The notes: generated by a model not told the origin, from the sequence alone. 64,000 nt of DNA from Gonocerus acuteangulatus (GCA_946811695.1 OX328124.1:29692148-29756147); one strand, 5' to 3'. Shown: positions 46,616 to 58,310, counted from the stretch's first letter. A program made the numbers and translations.

Positions 46616-46862
46616 TTGGAGATGGAGATAGCCGTTGGGGTGATACGAAGTCATGGGATGGTGGGGATTCGGCTAGGAGAAAAAAACGACAGATCTTTAG
46701 GCAGAAATCTATATTGGACGTCTCGTCCCTCCTAGGCATTTTTAGTGCAGAAGAAGGCTGCCCCAAAGCGCAGCCGAAACTTCCAATATAGATTTCTGCC
46801 TGAAGATCTGATACCTTCTTCACCTAGTCGAATCCCAAACATCCCTTGACTTCGGAAAAATA
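46616..46862. mobile_element. Palindromic Penelope-type terminal element, copy 2
   Basis: Left arm: GATGGAGATAGCCGTTGGGG, TGGGGATTCGGCTAGGAGAA, GGCAGAAATCTATATTGGAC. Right arm: GCAGCCGAAACTTCCAATAT, AGATTTCTGCCTGAAGATCT, CACCTAGTCGAATCCC. The right arm has the hammerhead-like core with its first box mutated (CAGAAGA for CTGAAGA), then GGCTGC...GCAGCC and GAAAC (46748-46785). The centre keeps CCTAGGCATT, seen in the copies at 10100 and 57278. Frames at 46545-46926 are read-through of this repeat. Confidence 0.72.
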
Positions 46863-46884
46863 GGATTTGTTGCCTACTCTGTCC

Positions 46885-46960
46885 ATGTTTGTTGTCCTGA
46901 CAAAGGCTACAAGCAAAGTCAGGCAATAAAAACTCGTTTTTGTTTTAAAATGTAGTTTTA
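46885..46960 (+). mobile_element. Penelope-like end, third family member
   Basis: CCTGACAAAGGCTACAAGC, AAGTCAGGCAATAAAAACTC and TTTTAAAATGTAGTTTTA parallel the 11226 copy (GGCAGACAATAAAACCC...AAAATGTAGTTTTAAC). The ribozyme-like core is degenerate. Confidence 0.45.
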
Positions 46961-46969
46961 TTAAATATA

Positions 46970-47839
46970 TTGACCTAACCCGGACTATTTCCATCTTGGT
47001 CAAGCTCCACGATCAACAAAACAATCTAAGTGTAATTATATAAAGTGTATATTATAAAATGAGTGGAGTAGGTTACAAAAGAGCTTGTAACATACCGAAG
47101 TGGCATATTGTAAATGGCGTAGGTCGTGAATGGGATCCGTAGCTGTTCAGGACCGGTTTTCGCCTCCTCTTCATTCTCTACTACGTATAATTAATGTCTA
47201 CTCCTTTCTCTTCTTCTACTCTTACTCATACATTCCCCTCCGACAACTTACAACTATATATATATATATATATATATACATGCATTGATTGATTTTAGGC
47301 CTGCATTTTTATTTCACTTTATACTGCATAAATATTTACATATTTATTCTATCAAAATGCCTTTGAATAAATCTTGAGCCTCCATAGAATATTTCTGAAT
47401 TCATTTGTAATCACATTGTATTATTCTACAAGTTGAAACTACCTACTTAAATTTATAGTAAACATTTCGAGAGTTTTCGTAAGGAACCAACTTTCTGAAA
47501 TGTGTATTTTACCTTTTACAATATAATAATTACTGCCGTTATGATGTTAAAACGTTTTACTGTTGTAAATACATGAACGCCTATTTAAATAAACTTACAC
47601 AGCATTATGGCTTTCGATCTCATTCGTGGATTTTCTCGAAGAAATGGAAGTATCTTAACTAAATTTGAAGTTTGGTAACGTAATAAATCGTTGTAATGGG
47701 TTCCTTTATTATTTTTTAAGCTGATAATAAATGTCGCTTGTATATTTATCTTTTAATAAGCACTTAGTTTCGGCTAATTAAATTTGTATCAAACTATATA
47801 AGAGTATATAGTGTAATATATGACCCCACACCTGACACC
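46970..47839. other. No gene recognised
   Basis: AT-rich non-coding sequence; short (TA)n at 47255-47279. Confidence 0.5.
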
Positions 47840-47936
47840 ATGTATTATTATTAAATTATCATGGGGCAAAGGAAGAGTGAACCACCAAGTGTGGTTCACT
47901 CTTCCTTTGCCCCATGATAATTTAATAATAATACAT
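47840..47936. repeat. Perfect 46-bp-arm hairpin
   Basis: ATGTATTATTATTAAATTAT, CATGGGGCAAAGGAAGAG and TGAACCAC (47840-47885), a 5-base loop CAAGT, then the exact inverse complement (47891-47936). No coding. No target-site duplication is visible, so it is not an obvious MITE. A transcript would form a fully paired 46-bp stem. Confidence 0.9.
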
Positions 47937-47939
47937 ATA

Positions 47940-49670
47940 GAAAGTAAATTTTCCCCCTCTCCAAATATTTGAAGATTTGAAACTTCAAACTTTCTAGAAA
48001 AATGTATAATTTGAACGATTTCGTTTCTGCCTAGTAGCCTTCTTTTATCAATAAATACCCACGGGCGAAGAAAGACCAAAGATACTGTTTTTATGTAATT
48101 TTCATCTAATTAGTCACTTTGATGTTTCTTCCCCTTGGTAATTATAGATTTTCCCGAAAATCCGTTTGTTTTTCTTCGTCGAAACCTAACTATTTCTTTA
48201 CTTTTCCTTGATGGCTAGCTATTTGCATCTTATTATGACATGCCCCTGTAATATACAGTGATTTTTTTTACATTTAAACCTTAGTAGGAGCATATACTTC
48301 AAAGCCTTATCGGACATTAACATTGTCTGTCTCCTGATAAATATAACGCTTTTCTATCTGTATCCCTGGCTCTGTTTGAGAATCAAACTTCTCATATGTG
48401 GAGTGAAGCCGGGTAGTCCATTCGGTTACCCCATCTGCACGGAGCTCGGGAAACTGGGAGAATTTCCAACCTAGCAATTTATTAAATAACATTAATTCTC
48501 ATTAATCTTATAAGTTGTTCCTAGACTACTCCCATGTGCAGAATGACTCAAGACATCCTTAAAGGAACCCGCTTCCTTGCTAGAAGGCTTTCATTTACTA
48601 ATGAATAGTACCGTTAATTAATTTGTTTCTCTCAAGGGAGCTTCTTCGAAATACCGGCTACTGGACACGATTTCTCCATCTGCTCTTCCTACCAGCAGCC
48701 ATCATAGTATTATATACTTCTTTAGTCCGGACGGTAGCCATTTCTTCTTCCTTATAATGAATACCTCTTGCTTATCCATGATTAAAATATTCATAAATTA
48801 ATTTATGTTTTGGTAACTATAATTAACTTCATCAACATTCATCATTAGTTTTTAGAATCATTTTCACATTTCACAAGTTTTAAAGGAAAGATTTCATTCA
48901 GAAATTAAGTTTCCCTTTATTTAGTTTATATTTTTATTCATACTTCCAATCCTACATCCAAATAATAAAGGATTGCATTTGTTCTTGTAAATTTAACCTA
49001 AAGAACAATTATTTCAACCCTCTTATTAGGGGCTCAGAACACTCAGCAGAATCACGGCAACAATAAAATATAGGCATATTATTCTCCGAATAAGTTCTTT
49101 ATTATCAGCCGTATAGTGCTTTCAGTGCTATCACTCTCAGTGCCAACACAGAGAAAACCATTCTAATTATATAGTCATTAAATTGATTAATACATTTTAC
49201 ACTGTTGTCATTATTTTCCACTACTTTAGTACCACATTGTAATTTTATGAAAATACAATAATTGAGGAGGTGAGTTGCAAAACTCGTTCGTTCCATTTTT
49301 AGAAAAATTGAGATGGCATTAGATTATAAAAGATATTTCAATGCTATTTCAACCTATGTTGAAATATAATATAAAGATCTTTATCTTTATCTATCTTTTA
49401 TCTTTCGAAGATAAAAAAAAACCATTTTAATCTGGCCTCTCTACAAGACGCAGTTTAGAGTTTTTTGAGCTACCTGAAAAATATGTTCCTGTGGAACGAA
49501 CGAGTTTTGCATCTCACCTACTCAATTCTATTATTCTCGTTAACATTATAATAGTATAATAGAAGCTTTTTATGATACTATATTTGTTTCCACCCTTTTT
49601 ACATAATTTAACCACAATAAATTTATTTTTGACCGGAAGGATTGGAGCACAACTTTGTAAAGAGAATGCG
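47940..49670. other. No gene recognised
   Basis: AT-rich. Two stretches near 49250 and 49490 (GAACGA and GAGTTTTGCA/TGCAAAACTC) form an imperfect inverted pair: TTGAGGAGGTGAGTTGCAAA vs TTTGCATCTCACCTACTCAA. No coding motif. Confidence 0.45.
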
Positions 49671-49688
49671 CGCGCGCGTGTGTGTACT

Positions 49689-49751
<63 letters not shown>

Positions 49752-49812
49752 TACACACTTATCATCATGATATATATATATATATAAGTACACACATATC
49801 ATCATCTTTATG

Positions 49813-49861
<49 letters not shown>

Positions 49862-49885
49862 TACACACATATAATCATCTTTATG
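49671..49885. repeat. Higher-order minisatellite of (TA)n plus AGTACACACATATCATCAT
   Basis: (TA)n blocks of different lengths alternate with AGTACACAC(A/T)TATCATCAT, with CTTTATGTT after the second and third copies; three copies at ~49750, 49789 and 49860. The left border GTGTGTACTTATATA is the inverse of TATATAAGTACACAC, so the array also has local dyad symmetry. Confidence 0.85.
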
Positions 49886-49997
49886 TTTACAGATTTATGT
49901 TATATCAAACATTTACGATTTATTATTGTTAAAATATCTTTTACAAATCTAGCTATTCACAAGGAATCTGTCGTACGAGTTCTTACGATCCGCACTA

Positions 49998-50062
49998 GCC
50001 ATTTTTTTTTTTTTTTAAATGGCGCACTGGTTTCTTTTTTCTTCCCATTAGCGCTGTAAAAT
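49998..50062 (-). mobile_element. SINE tail fragment (decayed)
   Basis: On the minus strand: CAGCGCTAATGGGAAG, CCAGTGCGCCATTT and an A-run, resembling the common tail GCGCTAATGGCC...GCGCCGTA(A)n. Too short for family assignment. Confidence 0.35.
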
Positions 50063-50643
50063 GCTTGGGGTTCGCAATATAGTGAATATGAGTTGTGTTA
50101 TGTTTAAACCTCATTTTTCCTGTTGTCCGGTTAAAATTATTCTAAATAATTTATGAAAACGTACTAAACCCATTAAATCATATTATAGGCTAATGTGATG
50201 ATTAATTCATAATATTCATTACCTAATGGAGAGTTTAGTGATTAAATTCTGTTGTAATTATTCAACAATGTTTCCTTGTTCCTCTCATTTCATTATTATT
50301 TTAACTGCAGGTAGTGCATAATATTTTTATCCTACCCTCGAGTTAGTTCAATAGTTCATCGCATATTCCGTTGGAATGTTCAGTTTAAAATAAGCAAGAT
50401 TCTTTCAGTAAGCTTTTAAATATTGAGCTGATATAACATTTTGCCATCTTTGAAAAGTCAGTAGCCTACACCTTTCACACGATTGAGGGCAAGGTATGAA
50501 AGTTGTATATATTTCCGTGAGTTTCCTTCTTATCTTTTATTCATTCTCTGTAATTTCGGCCATAGTTCACTCTGTTTGGACATTAAGTTATGCACTTAAA
50601 GCTCTTATCAATTCTAACATTTTTTTTTTTAAGAACGCTAATT

Positions 50644-50905
50644 CAAGGTTTTAAAATAGCCTTAGCCTTTAAGGGGGGAGGTGGTTTACCCAAATTTAAG
50701 TAGGGAGGTGGGACACCCCAATAAAAAAAAACCTTTTTTAAACCCATTACCTATATTATTTAATCGAATCATTAATTGAAATACTTAAAGATGGTATTTT
50801 TTCCAAAGAGATGAATAGGATTGCAAATCTATAAATTACAAATATAGAGCTAATTAAGTCATGTGGTGCTGGAACACCCCCACCTCCCTACTTAAAGGTT
50901 AAAAC
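50644..50905. repeat. Inverted-repeat element with GGGAGGTGG termini
   Basis: TTTAAGTAGGGAGGTGGG (50695-50712) is inverted at 50878-50895; a related CCTTTAAGGGGGGAGGTGG lies ~40 bp to its left, giving a duplicated left end. MITE-like, ~260 bp, AT-rich interior without coding. No clear target duplication. Confidence 0.5.
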
Positions 50906-50909
50906 CATA

Positions 50910-51515
50910 GATAGTTAGTTAGAAAACGTATGATTCTTTATGTATGTTTCATCGGAATCGGTTTTTATTTTGGTTTCGCGTACAGAAATTATCTTCTTTT
51001 TTTATGATTTTCGTTAATTGGTTGAGCCGTTTCATTCGATATGTGGATATTGCATTAACTACTATGCCTACTAAACATTTCCCTATGTCTTAGAATTGTC
51101 TGCAGAACTCATCTGTCATGAAAGGAATAAGAAGACCACGTGTGGGAGGAATCTGAAAATAGATCTCGGTGGGACATTGGTCTGATATTGGGAGAGAGGG
51201 GTAGCTGTGATTGCTTTGCCCCCGAGGATTAGGTTACTCGAGAAATGTTTAAAGAAGCATTAGTTGTGGGGTGTGTGGGGGAGGGGAGATTAAGGGAAGA
51301 AAACAGAAAGGCAGATAGAGATTGTTGATGGTGGATAGCGGAGAGAGGAAGACTCGGCGAATAAAAGATTGTCAACAGCAGAAGTGAGGGAGCTATTGCT
51401 GGATGATTTTGGAATCGGATACTGGTCCCCTATTACAACTTGTGGTGAAGGTCTCCAGTAACGTTTGTATGACTGCTCCCCTTCACATATTGCCTAACCC
51501 TTCAAATACCTTCTA
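50910..51515. other. No gene recognised
   Basis: 51100-51400 is purine-rich with GGGGTGTGTGGGGGAGGGGA; no coding motif. Confidence 0.45.
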
Positions 51516-51575
51516 CTTTTTTTCTACGGCGCATCGACGTCTAGGCCATTAGCGCCGACATCCAGGGTGCAGCGA
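51516..51575 (-). mobile_element. Shared SINE tail, solitary copy
   Basis: On the minus strand: CTGGATGTCGGCGCTAATGG, CCTAGACGTCGATGCGCCGT and A-rich. This is the best version of the tail carried by the family-1 SINEs and the 5S SINE; no head is attached. Confidence 0.65.
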
Positions 51576-52493
51576 GGTATTCAGAAACGATGATTGGTTC
51601 ACTTGAAACTTGTACCAGGTATTTGCCATGCATCTAATCTAAGATATTTACACTTTGCTATCGTTTGGAAGTAAGAAGTATATGGGGAAAATAATTTTAT
51701 TAATGGTGGTACAAAGTTTTCGGATCGCAGCATATCTCGAAAACGGTTGGGAAATCGTAGTAAGTGGGAGGCGGCTATTCGAAAGGTTACTAAATTCTCT
51801 ACAAAAAAGATTCTGTTGTAATGTTCGGTGGGGCGATGTCAATCGAAGAGATAAGTGCTTAAAACTTCTAAGTTGTTAGTTTTATTCTTTTCAACGTTGC
51901 TTTCAAAGTCTTATAAGTATCAAATATTTTTTTTAGATTTGGTGATGTTTGACAATGGATTTGATATTAAAATATACGTATTTGTAAACTAATGAAAAAA
52001 TAATAAATTATTTTAATGCTTATATTAATACTAAAAATGTTCAATTTTAGTGCAAAGAAAGTTGATTTTTCAGTATTTTTTTAAATATATTATTGAGTTG
52101 TTTGTGTTAGAAAATGTAATTTATTCATTGCCAATCTGCTTTGATGTTTTTGTGTAGGAACATGACATCAAAGCAGATTGAAAATTATCGATTACCTTTC
52201 TGACTGAATCTGAACAACATTGTTGTCCTGAGAGAAGCTTGTACTCCACAACGTATTCAACTCCACTTTCATGCATTTATGTAACGCGATTTGATCGAAT
52301 AAAACAAAAAAAAAAAAAAACTCTTGGAAATAATTCATGAGGTCCTCTAAGGAAGTGATGCATCTTTTCCTTCTATACATCTACATTTCTTACGGATCTC
52401 TTGTGTTCTTGTTGTTTTAATTCTTTTTATTTTTAAATCGGTCATGTAAACTTCGTTGTTCGGCATTAAATAATTCTGGTCAGTTTTATTTTA

Positions 52494-52498
<5 letters not shown>
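51576..52498. other. No gene recognised
   Basis: AT-rich. CCAATCTGCTTTGATGT...ACATCAAAGCAGATTG at 52131-52181 is a 15-bp inverted pair. A 74-aa frame at 51655-51879 lacks motifs. Confidence 0.45.

Positions 52499-52553
<55 letters not shown>
52499..52553. repeat. (TA)n microsatellite
   Basis: About 27 TA units immediately left of the palindromic hAT-type element; TA repeats continue on its right side (52888-52902). Confidence 0.95.
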
Positions 52554-52560
<7 letters not shown>

Positions 52561-52887
52561 GGGCAAACGTTAGCGCGCGCTAAAATCTGATACCTCTCCG
52601 CTAATTTAGCGAAACTGTAGAAAGCCAGCGCTAATAATTAGCGGTCAGCGGCGGCAGTGCGCTAAAAGCTAATCTATTTATGAAATATCGTAATTGCTAA
52701 TAGCTTAAGCTATTACAACTTTTAACTATAGCTTAAGCTATTAGCAATTACGATATTCCATAAATAGATTAGCGGTTAGCGCACTGCCGCCGCTAACCGC
52801 TAATTATTAGCGCTGGCTTTCTACAGTTTCGCTAAATTAGCGGAGAGGTATCAGCTTTTAGCGCGCGCTAACGTTTGCCCAACTCTG
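52554..52887. mobile_element. Palindromic hAT-type MITE, 334 bp
   Basis: Termini CAGAGTTGGGCAAACGTTAG and its exact inverse. The arms continue as a near-perfect palindrome to the centre at ~52720 (GCGCTAATAATTAGCGG, GCGCACTGCCGCCGCTAA, AATTGCTAATAGCTTAAGCT). Many TTAGCG/CGCTAA repeats occur. CAGAGNTGGGC ends are usual for hAT elements; the flanks are TATATATA on both sides, consistent with an 8-bp duplication but uninformative in a TA array. No coding. Termini differ from the hAT element at 1882. Confidence 0.8.
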
Positions 52888-52904
52888 ATATATATATATA
52901 TATA

Positions 52905-53649
52905 AATATAATCATTATATAAAAAATCTTATCTTTGAGTAATTTATTTATGCTCCTCTTTCTCGCTTAGGTTCTGACATTGCCATCTGTCTCATAGGAA
53001 ATCATGGGGTTTTGATTAATTAATTATTTATTAAGAGGTTTGCAATAATAGACAGTAAATATTAATAGTTTATTATTCATTGGTAAGTGATGACGTTTCG
53101 CAGGTTTAGTCTTTATAAAACTATAATATCTACAGATAATAAAAGTATTTGGTGAAAAAAAGATTATAAATAGTAGTAAAAAAATAATAACATATAACCG
53201 GCATAAAATAATGAAGAAATATTAACAAACAACTCAAATGGTTCATGTAAATTTAAATGAATTTATTATCTGAAGCTCATTTAAATATTTCCTGTAAGAC
53301 TGAATTTATATGTTCAAATTATTTTTGATTGTCTAATTCTGCAGAAATAAAAATCACTAACATATACTTTTTTTTTTTAATGGCTGATACATTTAACTGT
53401 GCTCGTATTTATTTTTTGTGCTTGTATTTAGTTAAATTCTATTATTTCCTTTTTTATTTTGTGCTAGAACTCCATTGGATATGCTTCCAGGGGTAAAACC
53501 AGTTAACCTTTCACCGTTTCAACTACACATTTCTACTTCTTGCATTCCAATGTTACACGATTTCATTTTCCGAATTCGCCCCCCCCCCCCTAAACCTCGC
53601 TAAAACATATTTTATCTTTTAATTACATTTTCATTTGTTTATTTACAAG
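52905..53649. other. No gene recognised
   Basis: AT-rich; a C run at 53579-53590. Confidence 0.5.
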
Positions 53650-53650
53650 A

Positions 53651-53805
53651 CAGGCCCGGCGTGAACACTTTACTCTCCGTGCCAAGGTCGTGGGTTCGAT
53701 TCTTTCTAGGGGTTTTGGTTTTTCTTTAGAAAAAAAGAAAAGTCATCAGCCTTGTCCTGCCTAGAAATGGTGGTGACCTATAGATAACCCGTCCTAATTA
53801 CTAAT
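53651..53805 (+). mobile_element. SINE family 2, copy c, internally shortened
   Basis: CAGGCCCGGCGTGAACACTT lacks part of the A-box arm; GGTCGTGGGTTCGATTC is the B box; AGAAAAGTCATCAGCC, GTCCTGCCTAGAAATGGTGG and TATAGATAACCCGTCC follow. Confidence 0.75.
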
Positions 53806-53809
53806 AATT

Positions 53810-55960
53810 ATTTACAAAGCGCTCATATGTTTATTAGTTCTTTAGTTTTCTACGACTTCCAGTTTTACTTACATGTTGGAATGAACAAATAGAAACATCA
53901 AATAAATGAACTTTTCAAATCAATCAGGGCATGTTGTTATTGGGGAATGTAAGTGAAATCTGTTAATTTCGAAATAAAACTCATTTTTTTTTTTCCAATT
54001 TACCATCGGGTGCCTGATGCAATAGATCGTGGAGTTGTTTCGTTCAACGGCATGGCAAAATACCAAACAATTTATTTTGCGAACTGAAATGGATTCTCAA
54101 CTTAACTTAAATAACCTAAATTCTATAAATTATTATATTTATTATTTCGACAGAAACTAGTAACTCGCGAAAGGTATTTGTTTTTGTTTTTTCTCGAGAC
54201 CATTTGAGAAAGCGACTCTTAACTCCCCTGCTTGAATGTAGAGATCTGATAAAGAAGCAGAGAAAAGCATGTGGCCTGTGATAGAATGAAGAGTCTTGTT
54301 GCCCGATGCCTGAAGATGACCTTAGTATAATTAGATTAGTTCATGAGTTATGCCTTGTTTCGAATTGCCAGCCCAGAATCAGGGATCTGAATCCTACCCG
54401 AGAATTGTACTTGAGTGATGGGTCAATGAATAACTCTCCTTAATTCTATATTTGTAGTCAAAATATTTATACTGCATCTAAAAGATATTCTTATAATCAT
54501 AGGTTTTTTCATTTCCATGCTTATTAAAATAATTTTGTGAGCTTTGAAGAGACTGAGCAGAGGTTTATTTTGATGCTGGTCAATATAAATAAATACCATT
54601 CCAAATAATAATAAAAAAAAAAACTGTAAAAGAAACTGATGACTGAATTCAAAGGCGCAGTCCATTTAATAAGAGCTGACCAAATATATTTATTTATCTT
54701 TCATATCCAGACAGTATTTATTCTATCTCTAATAGCCTGGGACCTTATTACATATTGGCATATAGGTATCTCCCCTTAAAAAAGAAACTTCTTATCTTTC
54801 TGGATCCGTACATACACAACTCTGCATTGCTATTTTTAGTTGGTTGCAGTATTAATACTGCTTGCGTGTTTGGTATCCTTGTCCTTTTAAAATCCGCTCG
54901 AAATGCTTGTTATCTCAGGTTAAAGTGCATACGTCGTTCGACCGGGTATATACATTCCGTTGTACATTGATGGTTATTAATTACTCCTTTGCATGTACAT
55001 TATTCATAAAATTCATTTGCGCGGAGCTTTCTCTTTTTATTAACTTTCACGTTAAATTATTTAACCCCATTTCATTTTTATTACACTTTTACTATTCATG
55101 TTACCTTATGTCCAATTATATCCTATAAATTATATTTAAGCTCACCTTCTTATCAAGAGTAAACTTCTGGTTTTCCCATCTAGGCGTTATATTAATTCTT
55201 AAAGTTTTTTTTTTTTTTGCATTAACTTCTGACCATTTTGAGGCCTCTGGCTCAGGTTATGAGCCCTACATGTTTCTTGACAACTCTTCAGGTGCTCTTC
55301 TTCTAAAACCGTTCACTCCTGTCCTATTACCAACTGCAGTAGTACTACTTAGAAATACTAAATATTAATTTGGATCTGAATGTTAAGAAAACCTTTAATA
55401 ATTTCAACAATGTTCTTCGAAAATTTATCAAATTTTGGCGTTAGAATAAACTTTCTAAGATGTAATAAAAACAACTGCAAAATGTATTAAAAATGAAACA
55501 ATTTTAGCTATTTAAGGTATTTTTGACGAATGAAAGAAATTTATCAATTTTGTAAAAAGTTTGAGGTAAAAAATATTAGATCTTAAATTGCCAAGGAATT
55601 ATGCAATTCTTAATAAATTTAACAAAGAGGAAGAACTTCGTTAAAGCGGAACTTGTGATCCGAATTTTAATAATTAAAGACCCCCCCCCCCAAAAAAAAT
55701 TCTAAAATGATAATGGTGACTTCTTCCTGAAGAGCTCCAAAAGAGCGAAGTAAAACATGAAACTTGTTGGAAAACTCGTCCTCTAGTTGGACTGAAGAAA
55801 TATAGAGTTTTTGAATGAACCGTCACTTAAAAGTTTTATATTGTTATTCTTAATGCAGCTCAAAATAAATTTGTAGTTATTTATAATTGTTCATGAACAA
55901 ATAACATCAGTCCTTAGACGGACTAGTTTTCTGTTTACATTAATATAATTGTAATTAATA
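53810..55960. other. No gene recognised
   Basis: AT-rich. Two overlapping frames at 54755-55128 encode hydrophobic stretches but have no family motif. Confidence 0.5.
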
Positions 55961-55963
55961 GCA

Positions 55964-56005
55964 TTTGTGTGTGTGTGTGTGTGTGTGAGTGTGTGTGTGT
56001 GTGCA

Positions 56006-56042
<37 letters not shown>
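55964..56042. repeat. (TG)n-(TA)n microsatellite
   Basis: Directly beside copy C of the Helentron-like family but outside its hairpin end. Confidence 0.95.
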
Positions 56043-56068
56043 TTAAAGTAAGAAATAAGCCTTTTAAG

Positions 56069-56724
56069 TAGCACTTTCCTCCGAAGGAAAGTAGCTATTG
56101 AGGTTGCACTCATAACGGAATATTTGAATTTCCTTAAATCATTATTGATCCTACCTAGTAGACACCGAAAATGACCCCTGTTAAAATTAGCCGGTAGTAT
56201 TTTTGTTTTTTTGTCACGAAACATGGTATACAGCGTTCGTGATTGAACGAGTTAACCACCAAAATCGGTCCACCCGTTCATGGAAAATTAAGAGGAGGGT
56301 TTACTCCGAAGTTAATAATTTGCTCATACCGGTCGTATTTCTGTTGTGTTGTAACAAAACTCGAAATACGTCTTGTTTATCTAATTATAGAAAGAAGTGT
56401 TGTAAAAATGAACTATTTCGGTCTATCGGAAGGAGGGTTCACTTTGTTCCTTGTTTGAATAGAATTTTCCAGTGAAATGCAAGTTGGCAAAGCTGCCGCT
56501 AGGATAGAGCACCGCTAGGGGTGACCAAAAGACGAAAATGTGAAGTTTTCAAATATGCAAGGAAGTAATTTCATTGAGTTGCTCATTAAAAATGTAAATA
56601 GTAGAACTATTCATGTTTTTATTTTATTTATATAGGTTATTTTAAGCAAATTATTTAGGAATGCAGTCTACAATACCCAAATCCTGATGAAAGTCCTTAG
56701 TTATGCAGCTCCTGCGTTACAGAC
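56069..56724 (-). mobile_element. Helentron/DINE-like element, copy C (shorter, older)
   Basis: On the minus strand starts GTCTGTAACGCAGGAGCTGC (56724) and ends ACTTTCCT-TCGG-AGGAAAGT-GCTA (56069). The internal TA array is missing and only about two diverged minisatellite units remain (near 56295 and 56420). Its left-block AGGACTTTCATCA is mutated. Divergence suggests an older insertion than copies A, B and D. Confidence 0.62.
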
Positions 56725-56725
56725 T

Positions 56726-57170
56726 TTTTGATAAAATAATTGATGACCGGGAGATGATGAGATTGCTGTAGTATGTAGTAAATTATACAGTACCGTTGTA
56801 GAATGAGGTGGTGTATTACAGGGCATCGCACTCTCTCACCCCCACTAGAGATGCTTTGTTAAATCTTCCGTTTCTTCCTTCTCTCACTTCCTTCCGTTAT
56901 TCTTTACCCGCTCTACATCACTTATGTACATATATTATTCGCATTACATGCTCTTTCTTTCTCTATCATTATACTACCTAATCTCGGGTAGAGCAGCCTC
57001 AGATAGCTTTGTTTTTCTAACTTACATTATACTTGTTTATCTTCACTAGATGTCATGGAAGTGTAGAAGTGTAGTAGGAGATAATAAAAAAAAAAAAATG
57101 TTTCGTACATTTTAAGGCAGAAGAGCATTTTTTTTTTTTTTATTTATTTTATTTCTTTTTTACAAAGATA
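56726..57170. other. No gene recognised
   Basis: AT-rich, with A and T runs at 57085 and 57128. Confidence 0.5.
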
Positions 57171-57173
57171 AGG

Positions 57174-57470
57174 GAAGGTTGGGATTCGGCTAGGTGAAAA
57201 AAAAGTCAGACCTTCAGGAAGAAATCTGTATTGGACGTTTCGGCTGCACTTGGGCAGCATTCTTCGGCTCTAGTAAATGCCTAGGGAGGGAGGAATACCA
57301 AGAAGACATTAGGTGACCATGGTTGATTGTATGAGGTTACATTCAGCAAAGAGCTGCTGAAAAGTCGAATACAGATTTCTATCGAAAAGTCTGACGTTTT
57401 TTTCACCTAGCCGAATCCCAACCATCCCTTGTCTTCTTATCACTGCAACGGCTATCTCCATTTTTTTTAA
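57174..57470. mobile_element. Palindromic Penelope-type terminal element, copy 3
   Basis: Left arm GGTTGGGATTCGGCTAGGTG, AGTCAGACCTTCAGGAAGAA, CTGTATTGGACGTTTCGGCT; right arm AATACAGATTTCTATCGAAA, AGTCTGACG, TTCACCTAGCCGAATCCCAA, CCATCCC. The minus strand of the left arm has GCTGC...GCAGC and GAAACGTC with a mutated first box (CCGAAGA). The centre (57285-57365) is unique sequence with CCTAGGGAGGGAGG. Outer ends are followed by GCAACGGCTATCTCC, also found at 46625 inverted. Confidence 0.72.
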
Positions 57471-57639
57471 TACTCTAACGGCCTTAACAAGGACTTCATA
57501 CGAATCTTAGTTTTACCCGTTTTAGTGTGTTTACTCCCTCTCTATAGGAAAGAAAATCTGCATTTGGCCTTGATCCGGTGAAACTAGTCTGAAAGTACTG
57601 ACGAGAATTTTCGACTATTCATAACCTGCTTAAAAAAAA

Positions 57640-57829
57640 AAAATAAATAAATAAATAAAAAAATAAATAATAATCGGGGGATATAAATTTGTCTGCACGT
57701 GTTCTAGCATCTTTAATAGATAAATTGAAAAATAAACTGTAGAATAATGTAATGGTGTGCTCAAAAACTAGTTATATATAAATGAATATCTCATATAATA
57801 AGCTTTTGTTACTTTTAGAAAGTAAAAAC

Positions 57830-57896
<67 letters not shown>
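57640..57896. repeat. (AAAT)n and (TA)n microsatellites
   Basis: (AAAT)n at 57641-57672 and (TA)n at 57834-57896; AT-rich sequence between them. Confidence 0.95.
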
Positions 57897-58057
57897 TAGT
57901 GAAGGATAACTATTCGAAAGTCCAATAGATTTCCTACCAAAATGTTGAGGCATAAATTACGATTACGTCATTTAGGAAGTTTTTTTAGTCCCATTGATCA
58001 GAGCTAGAAAAATCATTAGATAAATCAGGCTATGGTACCAAGTTCCACTTTTATCTT

Positions 58058-58310
58058 TATATCGCACTGGTATTTCTAAAGTGACAGAACTCAAAATAAA
58101 ACAACTGAAAACGTTTCACTCTTGCCTATGTAGAGGGCATAGCATTAAGACAGGAAGGGCGACACAAGTGCCCTCTGGTGTACAAGCTCTGAAGCTAGGT
58201 ACATACAGTTTTGATGGTTGATAAAGAGATATTTACCATGTCTTTCATACTCATAACTGAAAAACACCGATTTTTGAGTTGTGTCAGTCAGAAATACTAG
58301 TGCGATATGT
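58058..58310. repeat. Foldback form of the dispersed repeat
   Basis: ATATCGCACTGGTATTTCTA, AAGTGACAGAACTCA (58059-58093) is inverted at 58270-58310 (TGAGTTGTGTC, GAAATACTAGTGCGATATG). The left arm and part of the interior match 30405-30530 on the opposite strand. Unclassified. Confidence 0.55.

Noticed and set aside
46545..46926. Two minus-strand frames of 64 and 92 codons
   Set aside because: Both read through the palindromic Penelope-type element and match no protein family.
54755..55128. Overlapping hydrophobic frames suggesting a chemoreceptor exon
   Set aside because: No receptor signature, two frames compete over the same bases, and no splice sites are convincing.
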